64,000 nucleotides of DNA from Symbiodinium natans (GCA_905221605.1 CAJNDS010000050.1:1-64000); one strand, 5' to 3'; shown: positions 10,993 to 21,467, numbered from the stretch's first letter. Program-made: numbers and translations. Notes: generated by a model not told the origin, from the letters alone.

Positions 10993-11936
10993 CTGGGCTT
11001 AAACTCAAAATTTCAAATGGCCTGTGCGACAAAGCCCAGACAAACCAGCCCTTCCTGCATGAACGTTACCTGCTGCCTTCCACGTCCCCGTGAAGCATCA
11101 AACCCTACAACCGAAACCTGGCCCCGGAACATCGAGTGGTGAACTGACAAAGGAAAGCAATCCAATTGCTGAAAACAACCATCACACAGTGGGGCAAAGA
11201 GATGGGCAGATGGTTCTCAGACCGATGCTGACACAGAGGCCGGCGACTCTCACAGTCACGCAAGACAGGCAAGGCTTCAACGACACGAAGAGAGCACTTA
11301 AGGTGCAGGGTAAGAGTGTAAGAGTCAAGTTGAGCCAAGCCGCCATGGGCAAGTCAGGCCTCTTGCAGCCATTGTATGCCGAATAAGCGAAGCCTCACAT
11401 GTTTTGGCACCTCGAGCTACTAGCCCTAAACCCTTTTGCCTTTGTGCAAGCCCAGGCGCTGATGTTTGCAAGATGGCGATGGGTCCCCTTCTTTGCATGT
11501 ATCAGAATGGCAAGTTCCTGAGGATCCGATGAGTGCCGAAACAATGCAAAGGAAACCGGGGCGTTGCACTAAGCAACTACATGCAGCCGCAACAGCCATC
11601 AGCCGCTCATGCCAAGCCACCTTGGGAGTCGTGCCCTCATACGTGATGCCCGCCCGCCAGGAACCTCACAAGAGACAGCGGAATATAGCGGAATGCAGAG
11701 AATGCAAGGGCACATGCTTGCCCCGCATGGTACACAGTCACACTTGAGCTGCAGGGGAGAAGCCCAGCCAGTGACCAGTAGCTTCTGAAACGACCTGTCC
11801 TGACAATACGTAGCCACGTTCACGCCGGCGAGACTTGCCGTTCATTCGATAGCTCTAGTCTACTTAGCAAGCTTGACACTAGCAAGCTTCCCACTACTAT
11901 CGAACGCCAAGGAAGGAACAAGAGCTTGGCACTCAC

Positions 11937-12383
11937 CAAGAATTGCTCCCAATCCGCCTGCATCAATCTCGACAGCGAGGCCCCGCCAGTCTTGCGACTT
12001 TGGCCCCTGAATCAGCGGTGTCATTGCCGCCACTTCCGAAGGATCGCCCACTGAAATGGTGAGCGCCACTGAGGAAATCACATCAATCTGGGCATCCTGG
12101 GCGTGCGCGACTTCAAGGACACGGCTGCCCGTCTTATTGGCCCTAGTGCCTAGTGCGCCACGGTCATTGGCCTCAGAACTGGGTCACGCGCTTTTACCCC
12201 TGAGGGGACGCTTATGGTCACCCCCTCCTCTGGGCTCACAGGTGCGTAAGCCACTCCTGGGTTGCAAGCGCGGTAAGCGGATGCAATGGTCTTCAGTGCA
12301 AAAGGGGGATGGCCTGACAGCGCGTCACAGGGGAACAGCACGGTGGTGTTCCTGAAGTAGCCTTTGGGGCATACCGAAGAAGC
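11937..12383 (-). CDS. Two exons joined by a 26-nt intron, unknown secreted-type protein
   Basis: Exon 12383-12198 follows a CCGAG|G acceptor and encodes residues with CPKGYFRNTTVLFPCDAL and a TISVPSG end. Exon 12171-11937 encodes a segment with SRVLEVAHAQDAQIDVISS and ends at a textbook donor G|GTGAGT. Removing 12172-12197 (GTAAAAG...CTGAG) joins the frames in phase 0. The beta-rich, hydroxyl-rich composition and paired Cys suggest an extracellular or lumenal protein. A further upstream frame (12612-12406) has a hydrophobic run that might be a leader. The family is not identified. Confidence 0.45.
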
Positions 12384-13042
12384 CTCGGGGGGCATTGAGG
12401 TTTTTTCACATCTCTGCAAGAGGCAGGCAGGCCCTGTGGAAGGCTTGGGTGCCGGCACTTGGTGCATTGGCAGCACCCAGATGCCAGCAAGTCAAAAGAG
12501 ACAGCGCACGAAAGCTCCCTGCAACCATGCTGACGGCAACAAGGCATGCCAAGGTCGATAACTTTGATCTAAAGTGAGCTGACAAGGTGTGCTCTCTCCA
12601 CTGGCACTTCATGAACGTCGGCCCTTTGTGTAGTGCTGCAAGACGGTGTACTGGCTGAGTTGTGCGTCAGGCGAGTCATGATAGCCCATGGCGGTGATTA
12701 ATGCTGCTTTTACATTTTACATGAGCAAGATGCAAGATAAGAACCAGCTGCAGCACCGTTCAAGCACGTTTGGGTTCCTAACGCTGCTGAAAGCTTCTAC
12801 TGCCGAAAGGACGGCAAGGCGTCAAGGACTGCTGAGCATTGTGCGAGGGTGGCGACGCATTTTTTGCAAAGACTTGCGCTTTTTTCTGCAGATGTAAGGA
12901 AAGTTCTCCCGCAGTCCGTCATCTAACCTCCGCAGTTGAAGCCGTAGCCATGGCGGCCATCTTCAGTTCAGCCAGCTCCTGTCAGAGCTCATGACCCCAC
13001 GTCAATCAGATTGGGCACAGGTTTTGCCCAGCAGCTAGTCGC

Positions 13043-13126
13043 CCTAAACCCTACACCCTAAACCTTAAACCCTAAACCCTAAACCCTTTAACCCTTTAAA
13101 CCCTTAACCTTAAACCCTAAAGTGTC
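13043..13126. repeat. Degenerate CCCTAAA run directly after an exon
   Basis: Imperfect CCCTAAA/CCCTTTAA units. On the minus strand the array begins within 10 bases of the GA donor that ends the exon at 13127, so the telomere-like DNA starts the intron. Confidence 0.75.
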
Positions 13127-13530
13127 CTTCGAAGCCGCCGGCCTGAGCTGGGCAAGCGTGCCAACCGCATGCCTCAGAGCCTTCAGAAGGGAACCTTGCT
13201 CGTCATCTAAGGTCCCAGCATCTGTTTCAAGGCACTCTCCGCCGGCCCTCGCGTAAGCCGGGTGAGGATGTCCTGCCCCAGGGAGTCGAAGAGTCTACAG
13301 TCTACAGGCTTACCAGGGACCCTGATACAAGGTATATCAAGCTGGGATGGCTGATGGCTAAGGTGTCTGCTGCCACGTGTTTCTTGGTTTCCTTGGCTGC
13401 AAACCGATCCTGTCTCTCCAAGTGGAAAACTGCTCTGCTGGTCTACGACAAGATATGACAAGACTCTCGAGACAACTGGTCCGAGCTCCACATCGAAAGT
13501 GGAATCATTGAGGCTTCCAGGATGTCTACC
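13127..13530 (-). CDS. Two exons joined by a 29-nt intron, unknown product
   Basis: The minus-strand frame from about 13530 to 13236 includes STFDVELGPVVSRVLSYLV and GQDILTRLTRGPAE. Removing 13207-13235, which begins GTGCC and ends TTAG, connects it with matching phase to 13206-13127, encoding DEQGSLLKALRHAVGTLAQL. That exon ends AAG|GA and is followed by telomere-like repeat. The composition is typical of real protein but no domain is recognised. The 5' boundary is approximate, because another open frame overlaps upstream to 13871. Confidence 0.4.
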
Positions 13531-14573
13531 TGCACGCTGACAGCAACTTCTTGGCATCGCAAGAAATGTGCAGAGCGACGGCCAAAACGACTCTGATTCA
13601 TGGACACCGGGCAGTGCTTGTACATCAGCCACGGGCACGTCAATGTGAACAATTCTCGAGCTTCCAAGCTCTTCTGCAATCGCCTTCCACCTTCTGTGTG
13701 ATCGTTTGCAGGTGCCGGGCTTTTCTGTGCTCCGATGCATTCACATCTTTGTGGTACACCCTTCCTTAACCTGTCAAACTTGCCGGCTGCGGTCACTTGC
13801 TGCTTGGGAATGCCCTTTCGCCCTCCACGGACGATGATGGCCGATGTCAAGATACACAGGCTTCTCGGCAAGCGCGCTGTGCAGCGGGTGAACTAGACCA
13901 AGAGGTACAAGGGTGGCCCTTCAGAAGCTGAAGATGACAACCGAAAGCTACAGCAAGCAACCTGGTTGGCACAACTGCAGAGCTGTTGCTGAGCAATGGC
14001 CTTCCCCACAATGTCGGCTAGGAGACTCGCCTCAGGCCCAACATACCAGACATGTCAGACATGCGCAAAGAGCCTTGCCGTAACAAGCTTGCGCAGAGCA
14101 GTCGGGAGGCAGGCTCCGCCGCGTGTTGGCAAAAATAGAGGCACACTTACTTACCCGCACATTTTTTGAGATTTTAAGCCCGAGGTCTTGACCATCTCAG
14201 AATCATCAGCCTGCCAAGGAGCTGGTGTCACCAGGTTTGGGCGGTTCGGGGGCCCAGGCTTGCGTAGGGTTTTGGCTTGCCTGAAAAGGCCCAAGCAACG
14301 GAACCCTGTTCTGACATGTCTGGGAAAACCCTCCACTGTCAGACCATGTCAAACCCGACCAATTATGCTTGGCATTCAGATTGTGACCCTGGACCCCTGG
14401 TGCCAATCGAACATCGACCAATTCAACGGATGGACCCTCCAAGCATTCAGTGCTGCAGGGGTGCATCTTGCAGTGACTCGCTGAGCAGCTTCATCAGCTC
14501 CAGGCGTGGCAAGGTGCGAAAGAGCCTGCCGATGAAAGCCAACAACCCCCCGGACCCCCACCTCAAGAAACCA

Positions 14574-14740
14574 GACACACACACACACACACACAGACAC
14601 ACACACACACACACACAGAGAGACACACACACACACACAGACACACACACACACACACACACACACACCCACCCACCCACCCACCCACCACCCCCCAAAC
14701 CACCACCCCCCACCAACCCACACCCACCCACCCAACACCA

Positions 14741-14772
<32 letters not shown>

Positions 14773-14775
14773 CCA

Positions 14776-14846
<71 letters not shown>

Positions 14847-14927
14847 CCGCGCGCGCGCCCGCACGCACGCACGCACGCACGCACGCAAGCAAGCAAGCAC
14901 GCACAGACACACCCACAGACACACACA

Positions 14928-14962
<35 letters not shown>

Positions 14963-14997
14963 AGACACACACACACACACACACACAAACAAAGAAA
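14574..14997. repeat. CA / CACG compound microsatellite
   Basis: (CA)n blocks with CAGA interruptions occupy about 14574-14735 and 14905-14990. They flank an almost pure (CACG)n block at about 14736-14885 with a short alternating GCGCGC core. Alternating purine/pyrimidine of this kind can adopt Z-DNA. Frames of 165-255 codons here are repeat artefacts (Thr-His or Cys-Val). Confidence 0.95.
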
Positions 14998-15161
14998 AGG
15001 CATCACAAAATTCGAATTTCGGACTGGAGCAGCTGCAGGTCTGAGATTCAAGGCTTTCAAACGCGCAAGGAACTCTCAGTCACCGGCCACAAGTCAGCAA
15101 GCTGGTGAACCCTCCCAAAGAACTCAAGCCTGCCAAGCTGATCCATCATGTCGGCTGTGGA

Positions 15162-15185
15162 AGGGTTTAGGGTGTAGGGTTTAAG
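15162..15185 (+). repeat. Short degenerate TTTAGGG run
   Basis: Three TTTAGGG-like units, at the 3' edge of the exon candidate ending near 15183. Confidence 0.7.
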
Positions 15186-15800
15186 GGGCACAGCTGCATG
15201 CTGAAAAGTTGCATCTTTTCACGTCGCTGCTCAACCATAGCGACAGCAGCTTGCATTTCCTGAATCCTTGCTACGATCAGAGAGCAGTCCCGAAGGCCCC
15301 CAAAGAAAAAGGTTCCCGCATGTGTTGAGATGCACACGCACTGTCACATCCTGACTCCAAGGCTCTGTATCTCCATCCGCTGGACAGCGTCAATGTCTAA
15401 GAAATCATAAAGCACCTGCAGGTGCGTATAGTAACATTGCACAGCCTGAAGTTGCGCTGGTTCTGATGTCGCCAAACGATTGATTTGAGGTCCAGACAAA
15501 GGAGATGCATATCAATGAGACCTTGGTATCCCGATGTTCGGGCACGGCACGCCGACTCAAGCCGCAGTCTGCACAGCAATATACAGAGATATGCCTTCTT
15601 TCAGACATGTCTCGGTGATGGAGCCGACAAGTGCCCGCGAGTATTCCCTCACCGCGAGGATGCTCAGAATAAGCAAAGGAATCCCAGCCACCAGGCTCAC
15701 CAGCAACCTTCGGCACCACTCTCGCGAACCGTGGTCGAGTGAAAAACAAGTGGCCCAGAGAATTCGTCCACTGGGCGGCAAAGCCATCAATCAAGATCAA
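15183..15800 (-). CDS. Single-pass membrane / coiled-coil protein with micro-introns
   Basis: Four coding stretches on the minus strand fit together. (1) About 15790-15559 encodes a hydrophobic segment, LLVSLVAGIPLLILSILAV, then LKEGISLYIAVQT. (2) 15521-15436 encodes LIDMHLLCLDLKSIVWRHQN. (3) 15415-15356 encodes VLYDFLDIDAVQRMEIQSLG. (4) 15340-15183 encodes GTFFFGGLRDCSLIVARIQ and a charged helix. Stretches 2 and 3 join in phase after removing the 20-nt GTTACTATACGCACCTGCAG (15416-15435). Stretches 3 and 4 join after removing 15 nt (15341-15355), which contains a TGA. Between 1 and 2 a 37-nt GA...AG gap fits. One membrane segment followed by helices is seen; the family is unknown. Confidence 0.45.
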
Positions 15801-15894
15801 GCAACACCAGTAGTGCTACGTCATGAAGACGCAAAGGCAAAAAAACAGTTGCGGCGAAACTTAAGCCAGTCAGGCCGTACCTTGCAACAGCCTG

Positions 15895-16258
15895 AGGATC
15901 AGGCTGAACATGCTCTGGTGAAAGCACCTTTGTGTTTCTTTGCACTGGAAGTATGAAGTAGGGTTTATATTTCTTGTACCCCCAAAATGACACCCAATAT
16001 ATACACAGGAACCTTAAATACACTCACCAATAACAGAAATACAAACCCTGCTTCACATGACACTTCCCCCCGGATTTCCAAGCCGAGGCAAATGGCTTCT
16101 GAGACAGCTGCTTGTACTGCAAGAGCATAAGACAGGGTCTCTATCTGCCCAGCGGCCGTGCAGGAAAACACGAAGCCACGGACTTGTATGGGATAAACGA
16201 CGTCGTCTTCTTCTGGCGACTCGATGCCAAACCCACATCCTTGGATGCCGGATAACAC
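15895..16258 (-). CDS. Exon-like segments upstream of the 15.2-15.8 kb gene
   Basis: About 16258-16070 encodes an acidic then mixed segment (SPEEDDVVYPIQVRGFVF and IETLSYALAVQAAVSEAI) after an acceptor ATCCAAG|G. About 15945-15895 encodes a short hydrophobic helix (SMFSLILRLLQ) ending at a good donor, CAAG|GTACGG. Both lie on the same strand as the membrane protein just downstream and may be its N-terminal part. No family is recognised. Confidence 0.3.
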
Positions 16259-16321
16259 TTCTCATTTCTGCGCATGCACGTGGCACCCTTCCACCAATGG
16301 CCACCGCAGGGGACGTGGAGG

Positions 16322-16390
16322 TTTACGATATTCTTGGATGCCTATTGGGGTCGATACTAGGGGTCCCTTACGATCGTAAACCCCCACATA
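16322..16390. repeat. Hairpin-like element with GTTTACGAT ends
   Basis: GGTTTACGAT at the left and ATCGTAAACCCCC at the right are inverted copies. The interior has CTATTGGGGTC and TAGGGGTCCC phrases shared with the TAGGGGTACC element family. Confidence 0.55.
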
Positions 16391-16491
16391 GCAGTCAAGG
16401 AGCCGACTTCAAAGCGGAACCTTCACTCGCTGCACAGCACCACTGCTCTCTCACAAGTGTTGCAAGGGCAGGGCGAATGTACTTAGCCTGA

Positions 16492-16580
16492 ACCCAAACC
16501 CTAAACCCTAAACCCTAAACCCTAATCCCTAAACCCCAGACCCTAGACCCTAAACCCTTACATACACCCGAAACCCGAAA
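16492..16580. repeat. Interstitial CCCTAAA run
   Basis: Four good CCCTAAA units followed by CCCTAATC and CCCCAGAC variants and degenerate ACCCGAAA units. Confidence 0.9.
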
Positions 16581-16684
16581 CCATAAATGCGTCGAGGATC
16601 CACTTCAGCTCCCGAGGCTCACCCTTGCCGTCGTATGACTCGGTTGCAGGCAGAAGCCGGAAACCACGCGTTGCCATGGGGGCC

Positions 16685-16801
16685 ATGTGGGGGTGTGCGA
16701 AAATAAGGAGCCCCTACTTTTTGACCCCCAAATAGAAGCCCTCCCTTACAATGAGGAATGAAGACCCTAAAAAGGAACCCCCTAAGTTCGGAAATGCCCA
16801 G
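16685..16801. mobile_element. Palindromic element, TAGGGGTACC-end family
   Basis: The left end is TGGGGGTGTGCGAAAATAAGG. The right end on the other strand is GGGCATTTCCGAACTTAGG followed by GGGTTCCT. The interior has CCCCAAATAGAAGCCCTCC. It is about 115 bp with no open frame. Confidence 0.5.
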
Positions 16802-16929
16802 GTGATGAAAGAGGAACTTGCGCTCAAACTCCCAATGGTGCCTTCAACACCTTCAACATCTTTCAACATCAGACTCCCAAACTCGCCCAACTTTGTTGAC
16901 TTCGGCTTACAGCCCCCACGTCTCAACTC

Positions 16930-17771
16930 GTCAGCTTGCAGAGGGGTAGTTCAATTCTGAGTGCTTGCCAGCTTGCGTAGCTTCCGAAGGAGCCCTGCTC
17001 TTCATCCCCGGTCTTCTTGTCCTTCTTGTGCTTGACCCAGCGTGCCAGGCCCGTCAACTTCAGAACCTGCGGGCCCACAGGTATGCTCTGAATTGCCAGT
17101 GTCAATCCCATGGCCTTTCTGGGCACATAGGTGACCTTCTTCCACTTCTGCCGCCTTCGATGCGAAGCACACCACGTGCACTGGGAGGCTTTGCAGCATG
17201 CACATATGTACTGGCAGGTCTGATGTCGGCAACAAGCTGCAGTACCGAGGCTTTCTTCTTTGCTTCCTAGGTGCACTGTTCAGCAGTGTCGGCATGCGCA
17301 GACCGGAAGCAGGAAACACGGTTGCAGCCAAGACTCCTCGACGTGGTGGCCGAGAAACTTCACTTCTGTTGTCTTCGCCCGATTCCCAACAAACTCCTGG
17401 GCGATGCGCAGCGTCCGTGTTTGGAGGTGCCTAAGCCGGTCTTGCTTCCCCGCTTCTGCTTTCACGATGCTGTAGCACTGTTGCGACCGTCTTCCTCTTG
17501 AGAGGGCCGGCGCACCTCGACCCAGCCTCCTCTTCTCAACTGCTGCGAGTACCCTGGCGAAAGGGTGCCGGTAGTTGCACAGCGAGGTCTGCTGGTCGGC
17601 GAACGCAGGCAACACACCCAGCAGCATGCGATCATTGACGCTACCGACGAAGGAGCCTCGAATTGCCTCAACCCAATCATGAAACACGTTAACGCGGAAC
17701 GCTCCTGAAGTACAACTAACGCAAGGGTCCGGAGCCCAAATGTCCGTCCTAGCTCGTCGTTGCACGTCCAT
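16930..17771 (-). CDS. Unrecognised protein, one frame with an internal TGA
   Basis: Minus-strand frames 17771-17280 and 17276-16923 are in the same reading frame, separated by one TGA (17280-17282) that is followed by ACAG. The first part includes FRVNVFHDWVEAIRGSFVGS and TTEVKFLGHHVEE. The second has a Cys/basic stretch (ICACCKASQCTWC, then RRRQKWKK) and VTYVPRKAMGLTLAIQSIPV. Removal of a 24-nt GC...AG segment around the TGA would keep the frame open. Cys pairs may bind metal, but no named zinc-finger class fits. The product is unknown. Confidence 0.4.
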
Positions 17772-18027
17772 AATTTAAAGAACTATATTCGCACAAACCA
17801 TCGGCTGGGAGTACTGTAACAGACAGCTGCCCAGTACAAGTAAGAAGCAACAACGTTGCGCAAACCGAGAGCAATAACCTTAGCCTCATAGAACAGCGAC
17901 GAGGGCATCGGGGCAGTGTGATACCATGCAAGCGCACTTCGAAACCGCATACTACTCCTTACCCAGACATGATCAGGAAGGTGTGCGTGTATATACATGT
18001 ACGTACATACATACATGCCTACATACG

Positions 18028-18032
18028 CATGG

Positions 18033-18063
<31 letters not shown>

Positions 18064-18096
18064 CATATATACATATATATATATATACATTCGTAT
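18028..18096. repeat. TA-rich microsatellite
   Basis: ATAT repeats with ACATATAT interruptions. Short Ile/Tyr frames here are artefacts. Confidence 0.9.
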
Positions 18097-18224
18097 GTAT
18101 CGGGAGCTCGGTCAACCATTCCTTTTCCTCTGCACAGCAGGGGGGGGGGTCTACAAGTACGTGCGCTTATGCCGAGTCAAGGCAACAAGAGCTGCTGGAG
18201 CGCAGGGTGTCCGTGCCCAAACTA

Positions 18225-18750
18225 CTAGTGCAGCCGAAGCTCTGCAACTTGAGCTGCTGTAGCGCATTGTTCATGCAGTTCTGCCTCTGTTGCCAGTCGG
18301 TAAGGCTCGTGAACAGGATCCACCGCACCTTGGGAGTAGCTCTGACTCTTGACACTGCAAGAACCCAAGGGAAGGACAACTGCTGTCTTGTAAACAACCT
18401 TCATGCTAGCTGGACAAAGTGTGTGTTCGATCACATTCGGCTCGGGCACATTCTTCGAACATCGCGAGGTACCGCCCAACGAAAGATATGAAACTCCTGA
18501 GAACGGAAAGGCTGAAACGTACATTGGCCCCTCCTCCCTGTCCATGTGAGACAATTCAGCGCGCAAGGCCAAGGCTCTCTTTCGAAATGCGCGTGGTTGA
18601 TCCTGCGAGTCTCCGGGCCATGCCCTTCAGCAGGAAGCTGTAGAAGTCACGCCTTGATCGTCGCAAGTTTGAAGCCGTCGAGCGCAGTTTCTTTTGCCAC
18701 AATCGGTGCGCGCTTTTGCCATCGCAACTAGCACTTTGCCAATGCAACTA
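18225..18750 (-). CDS. Unrecognised protein, two adjacent frames
   Basis: The frame at 18747-18556 encodes basic residues ([20 protein letters not shown]). The frame at 18572-18225 encodes [19 protein letters not shown] and a helical end, [20 protein letters not shown]. The two overlap and differ in frame, so an intron or a frameshift lies near 18560-18590. The composition is that of a soluble protein, on the same strand as the neighbouring candidates. No domain is recognised. Confidence 0.3.
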
Positions 18751-18835
18751 GCACAGGCCTGTGAGAATCCAGGCCACGCTCGGCAAGTGAAGCCTGCCGC
18801 TTCATCCCCCACATTTGTCCAGACATGACTACATA

Positions 18836-18914
18836 TGTATATATATATGTATATATATATATATGAATATATACATATATGTATATATGTATATATGTAT
18901 ATATATATATATAC

Positions 18915-18948
<34 letters not shown>

Positions 18949-18962
18949 GTAGTGTATGTATT
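18836..18962. repeat. TATATG/TACATA microsatellite
   Basis: About 125 bp of TATA and ACATAT units with ATG interruptions. It is similar in type to the runs at 18.03, 19.53 and 24.09 kb. Confidence 0.9.
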
Positions 18963-19063
18963 GTACATATTTTGGTATGCACACATAAATGGTGTCTGCA
19001 CTATAACTATTATGTTATAGAGCATTCGTATTACATTGTACTGCAGTTGCACACGCGGCCTGC

Positions 19064-19396
19064 GTGTCGGCAGATTTGTTCAGCATGGAGTCCAAATCGG
19101 CGACGGTGTTGTTGAAGGTCTCTGACGCTTGGCTTCTGCCTTTCATGAGTGCATCCGCACAGAGTCAACTGAAGCTCTGCTTCAGAACGCGTTGTGTTGC
19201 CAAAACAGCCCAGGCACTGGCTTGTAGTTTGCTCGATTTCGTCTGCAAGTCAACACCTTCAGAGCTGCAAGACATCAGCAGCCATGTGCTGGACAAGCTT
19301 CCGCAAAACTTGATACTTTGTGCTCCTGCATCTCCAGCTCAAAACGATGATGTTGAATCAGGCCCCCCGCACCCCGCACTTAGCAAACAAAGATGA
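19064..19396 (+). CDS. Hypothetical open frame, 110 codons, plus strand
   Basis: The composition is helical and protein-like ([37 protein letters not shown]), preceded by a possible acceptor CGGCAG. It is on the strand opposite to the named genes. No family is recognised; it could be one exon of a plus-strand gene or chance. Confidence 0.25.
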   Translation: MSADLFSMESKSATVLLKVSDAWLLPFMSASAQSQLKLCFRTRCVAKTAQALACSLLDFVCKSTPSELQDISSHVLDKLPQNLILCAPASPAQNDDVESGPPHPALSKQR

Positions 19397-19452
19397 ACTG
19401 CTTAGCTCGGCGGCCAGTCTTCATGCCTAACGAAGTACTGTCACCCTAGCGT

Positions 19453-19487
19453 TTCTCTCGCGCTCGCTCTCGCTCGCGCTCTTTCTA

Positions 19488-19529
<42 letters not shown>

Positions 19530-19712
19530 TTCTACATATGTATATATATATATACATATATACGTGTATGTACGTCCTAGTATGTGTAGATATAATATGT
19601 GTGTAATTATGTATGCATATCTGCTCATGAACTGTCCATCTCGCGAGGTCTTGCGAACTGCAGGGCAGAATTGCCACCCCTCCAACAACCCCCCCCCCCC
19701 CCCCCCCCCCCC
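19453..19712. repeat. CT microsatellite, TA run and poly(C)24
   Basis: (CT)n with CGCT variants occupies about 19453-19526. TATATA/ACATATATACG follows to 19575. A run of about 24 consecutive C sits at 19689-19712. The poly(C) may be unreliable in length. Confidence 0.9.
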
Positions 19713-19957
19713 GATGCCCCGACTAGTATACCAAGTTCAACCAAGTTGGTACATACATTTTTCGCACGAAGCGATGTTGTTTTCGATCTTTCCTGAGCTG
19801 TCCTTCCTGAGACCTCATCCGACTAAGGCACTGTATTCCACCAAGTGCTTGAAGAAGTGCTGCAAGCAATACACACCATATGCAAAGCACAGCACCAGCA
19901 CCTCAGTGTGCAAAACATTCTGGCGAGTGCACGCACACGGAGATCACATGCATTGTG

Positions 19958-20317
19958 TCAACATGTGTCAACACACCAGATGCCCCGTAATGTCAGCTTG
20001 GTCTCACAAATCTCGGCGTTGCTGTGCTGGATGTTGTACCAATTGCGATACTCCATCAATATCCGAACCAATAGCAGCAAGTCTGCACACGTCCCAACCA
20101 AAAGCACCAGATGTGGGACACTGTGGATAACACGCACGTACGTCGGAATATACCTTTGATGGCTGGAAAGCAGCACAAACACATGGGCACAACATGCACA
20201 ACAAAAAACGCATCGTCCGCCAAGGCGCTTGTATTTTGAAGGGGCAAGATCCCTCAGCTGCTGCATGAGTGGCCGGTAAACTTTCGACGGCAAGCTCGTT
20301 TCTCCGACCATTTCCAC
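19958..20317 (-). CDS. Putative membrane-protein exon
   Basis: A 119-codon minus-strand frame opens with a soluble stretch (SKVYRPLMQQLRDLAPSKYK) followed by two hydrophobic runs. One contains FCCACCAHVFVLL; the other contains HLVLLVGTCADLLLLVRIL and is followed by MEYRNWYN. This pattern is typical of a polytopic membrane protein. A plus-strand frame overlaps but is less hydrophobic and less regular. No family is assigned. Confidence 0.35.
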   Translation of the reverse strand: MEMVGETSLPSKVYRPLMQQLRDLAPSKYKRLGGRCVFCCACCAHVFVLLSSHQRYIPTYVRVIHSVPHLVLLVGTCADLLLLVRILMEYRNWYNIQHSNAEICETKLTLRGIWCVDTC

Positions 20318-20494
20318 TTTAAAGTTTTTTAAATTTTGTGAATTGCAAAGGTGTTAGCCGAGTAGCCCAATGAATCGGAAAGGCTCGAGTGGAAAGAGCC
20401 AGCTTCGCCGCTGACTTACTTCCACAGGCTGAGGGTTGGGTGGAGTGCCTCCGGTCGACCCGGCAGTGGCCTTGTCGTCCAAATGCCCTAATGC

Positions 20495-20582
20495 TGCCCA
20501 ATTTTGGGGCTTATTGGGGTTATAGGGCTTATAAGGGGTTTTTGGGTTGTATGGGGCTTCATTAGGGGGCTGGATACCCTAC
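20495..20582. repeat. G/T-rich GGGGCTTAT-type repeat
   Basis: Degenerate units such as GGGGCTTATTGGGGTTATAG and GGGCTTATAAGGGG resemble the inner part of the palindromic elements but have no clear inverted ends. Possibly a decayed copy. Confidence 0.4.
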
Positions 20583-20755
20583 TTCATGCTGAATCATCCC
20601 ACACAACGCCATCGGATGTTGAAGCTAGGCCGTGCTCTGACACAACATGACTCGAGGCCGTGGCATTGTAAGAAGGCACCTCGTCCGTTGTAAGCTTCCT
20701 TGTCTTCAGCGCATCAAGCACAGGCAACGAACAGTTTTGATTCGCAGGTGGTGAT

Positions 20756-21034
20756 TCAGCAACGCGCACAAGCAAGGCTGTGTGCCACCAAGTGTCTCTT
20801 GCTCCGCCATGCAGCGAACGCAAACTCAACCACGATTTCAGAAACAACGCTCTCCACGAGAAGTTTTCTTTCCGGAATGGACTTGGGTTTGAGCCACATC
20901 TGCCGCATACACACACAAGAACACACGTTGCTGCTGCCCACGTCTGCCGGTCCAAGGAACACATATCGAAACACATTCGAGCTACAATCATGCGCACCGG
21001 AACAAGCGACAAACATGTCCACAAGGCGTGCCAT
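20756..21034 (-). CDS. Hypothetical open frame, 92 codons
   Basis: The minus-strand frame has an ATG at 21034 and protein-like composition (MARLVDMFVACSGAHDCSS, KPKSIPERKLLVESVVSEIV). Its Cys content is high. No domain is recognised. The CA-like repeat at 21110-21165 lies just upstream. Confidence 0.3.
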   Translation of the reverse strand: MARLVDMFVACSGAHDCSSNVFRYVFLGPADVGSSNVCSCVCMRQMWLKPKSIPERKLLVESVVSEIVVEFAFAAWRSKRHLVAHSLACARC

Positions 21035-21105
21035 CTCATCCTACGCAAAGAACAACCCAAAAGAAACTTCGTACATTTCTCGATGTGCGCGTGTTATCCT
21101 TGCAT

Positions 21106-21106
21106 A

Positions 21107-21142
<36 letters not shown>

Positions 21143-21165
21143 TGTGTGCGTGTGTGCGTGTGGCC
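21106..21165. repeat. CGTG microsatellite
   Basis: GCGT and GTGT units, about 60 bp. Confidence 0.9.
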
Positions 21166-21465
21166 ACTGTGGCCACTCCCGAACTGCACGAGGGAGGATT
21201 GTTGCATCATGCAGGGGCACACATGGCATCTTAAACCTACCGTGTGCAATGAAGCTACGGTTGCAGACGGGATATCCAGCCTGATCAGCTGGACATACCT
21301 GCGCAGTGTTACGTTACATCATGTATCATCTTCGCTGTGTATTGCTGAAACAATCGCTGTTGTCCACTAGCGTCCTCTAGCACTAGCACCTCGGTCTGAA
21401 CTTAAGCAACTTGGCTTTCAGGATAAAGGCGGCTATCTCAGCATCGAACAACCGAAGAACACTCC

Positions 21466-21467
21466 AC

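Noticed and set aside
12940-12965. GCCGTAGCCATGGCGGCCATCTTCAG resembles the dinoflagellate spliced leader
   Set aside because: Only the CCGTAGCCAT part matches; the TTTTGGCTCAAG half is absent and no exon follows. Too little for a spliced-leader relic.
14277-15060. Open frames of 165-255 codons
   Set aside because: They run through CA/CACG microsatellite and consist of Thr-His-Thr-His or Cys-Val-Cys-Val; no codon-level evidence of selection.
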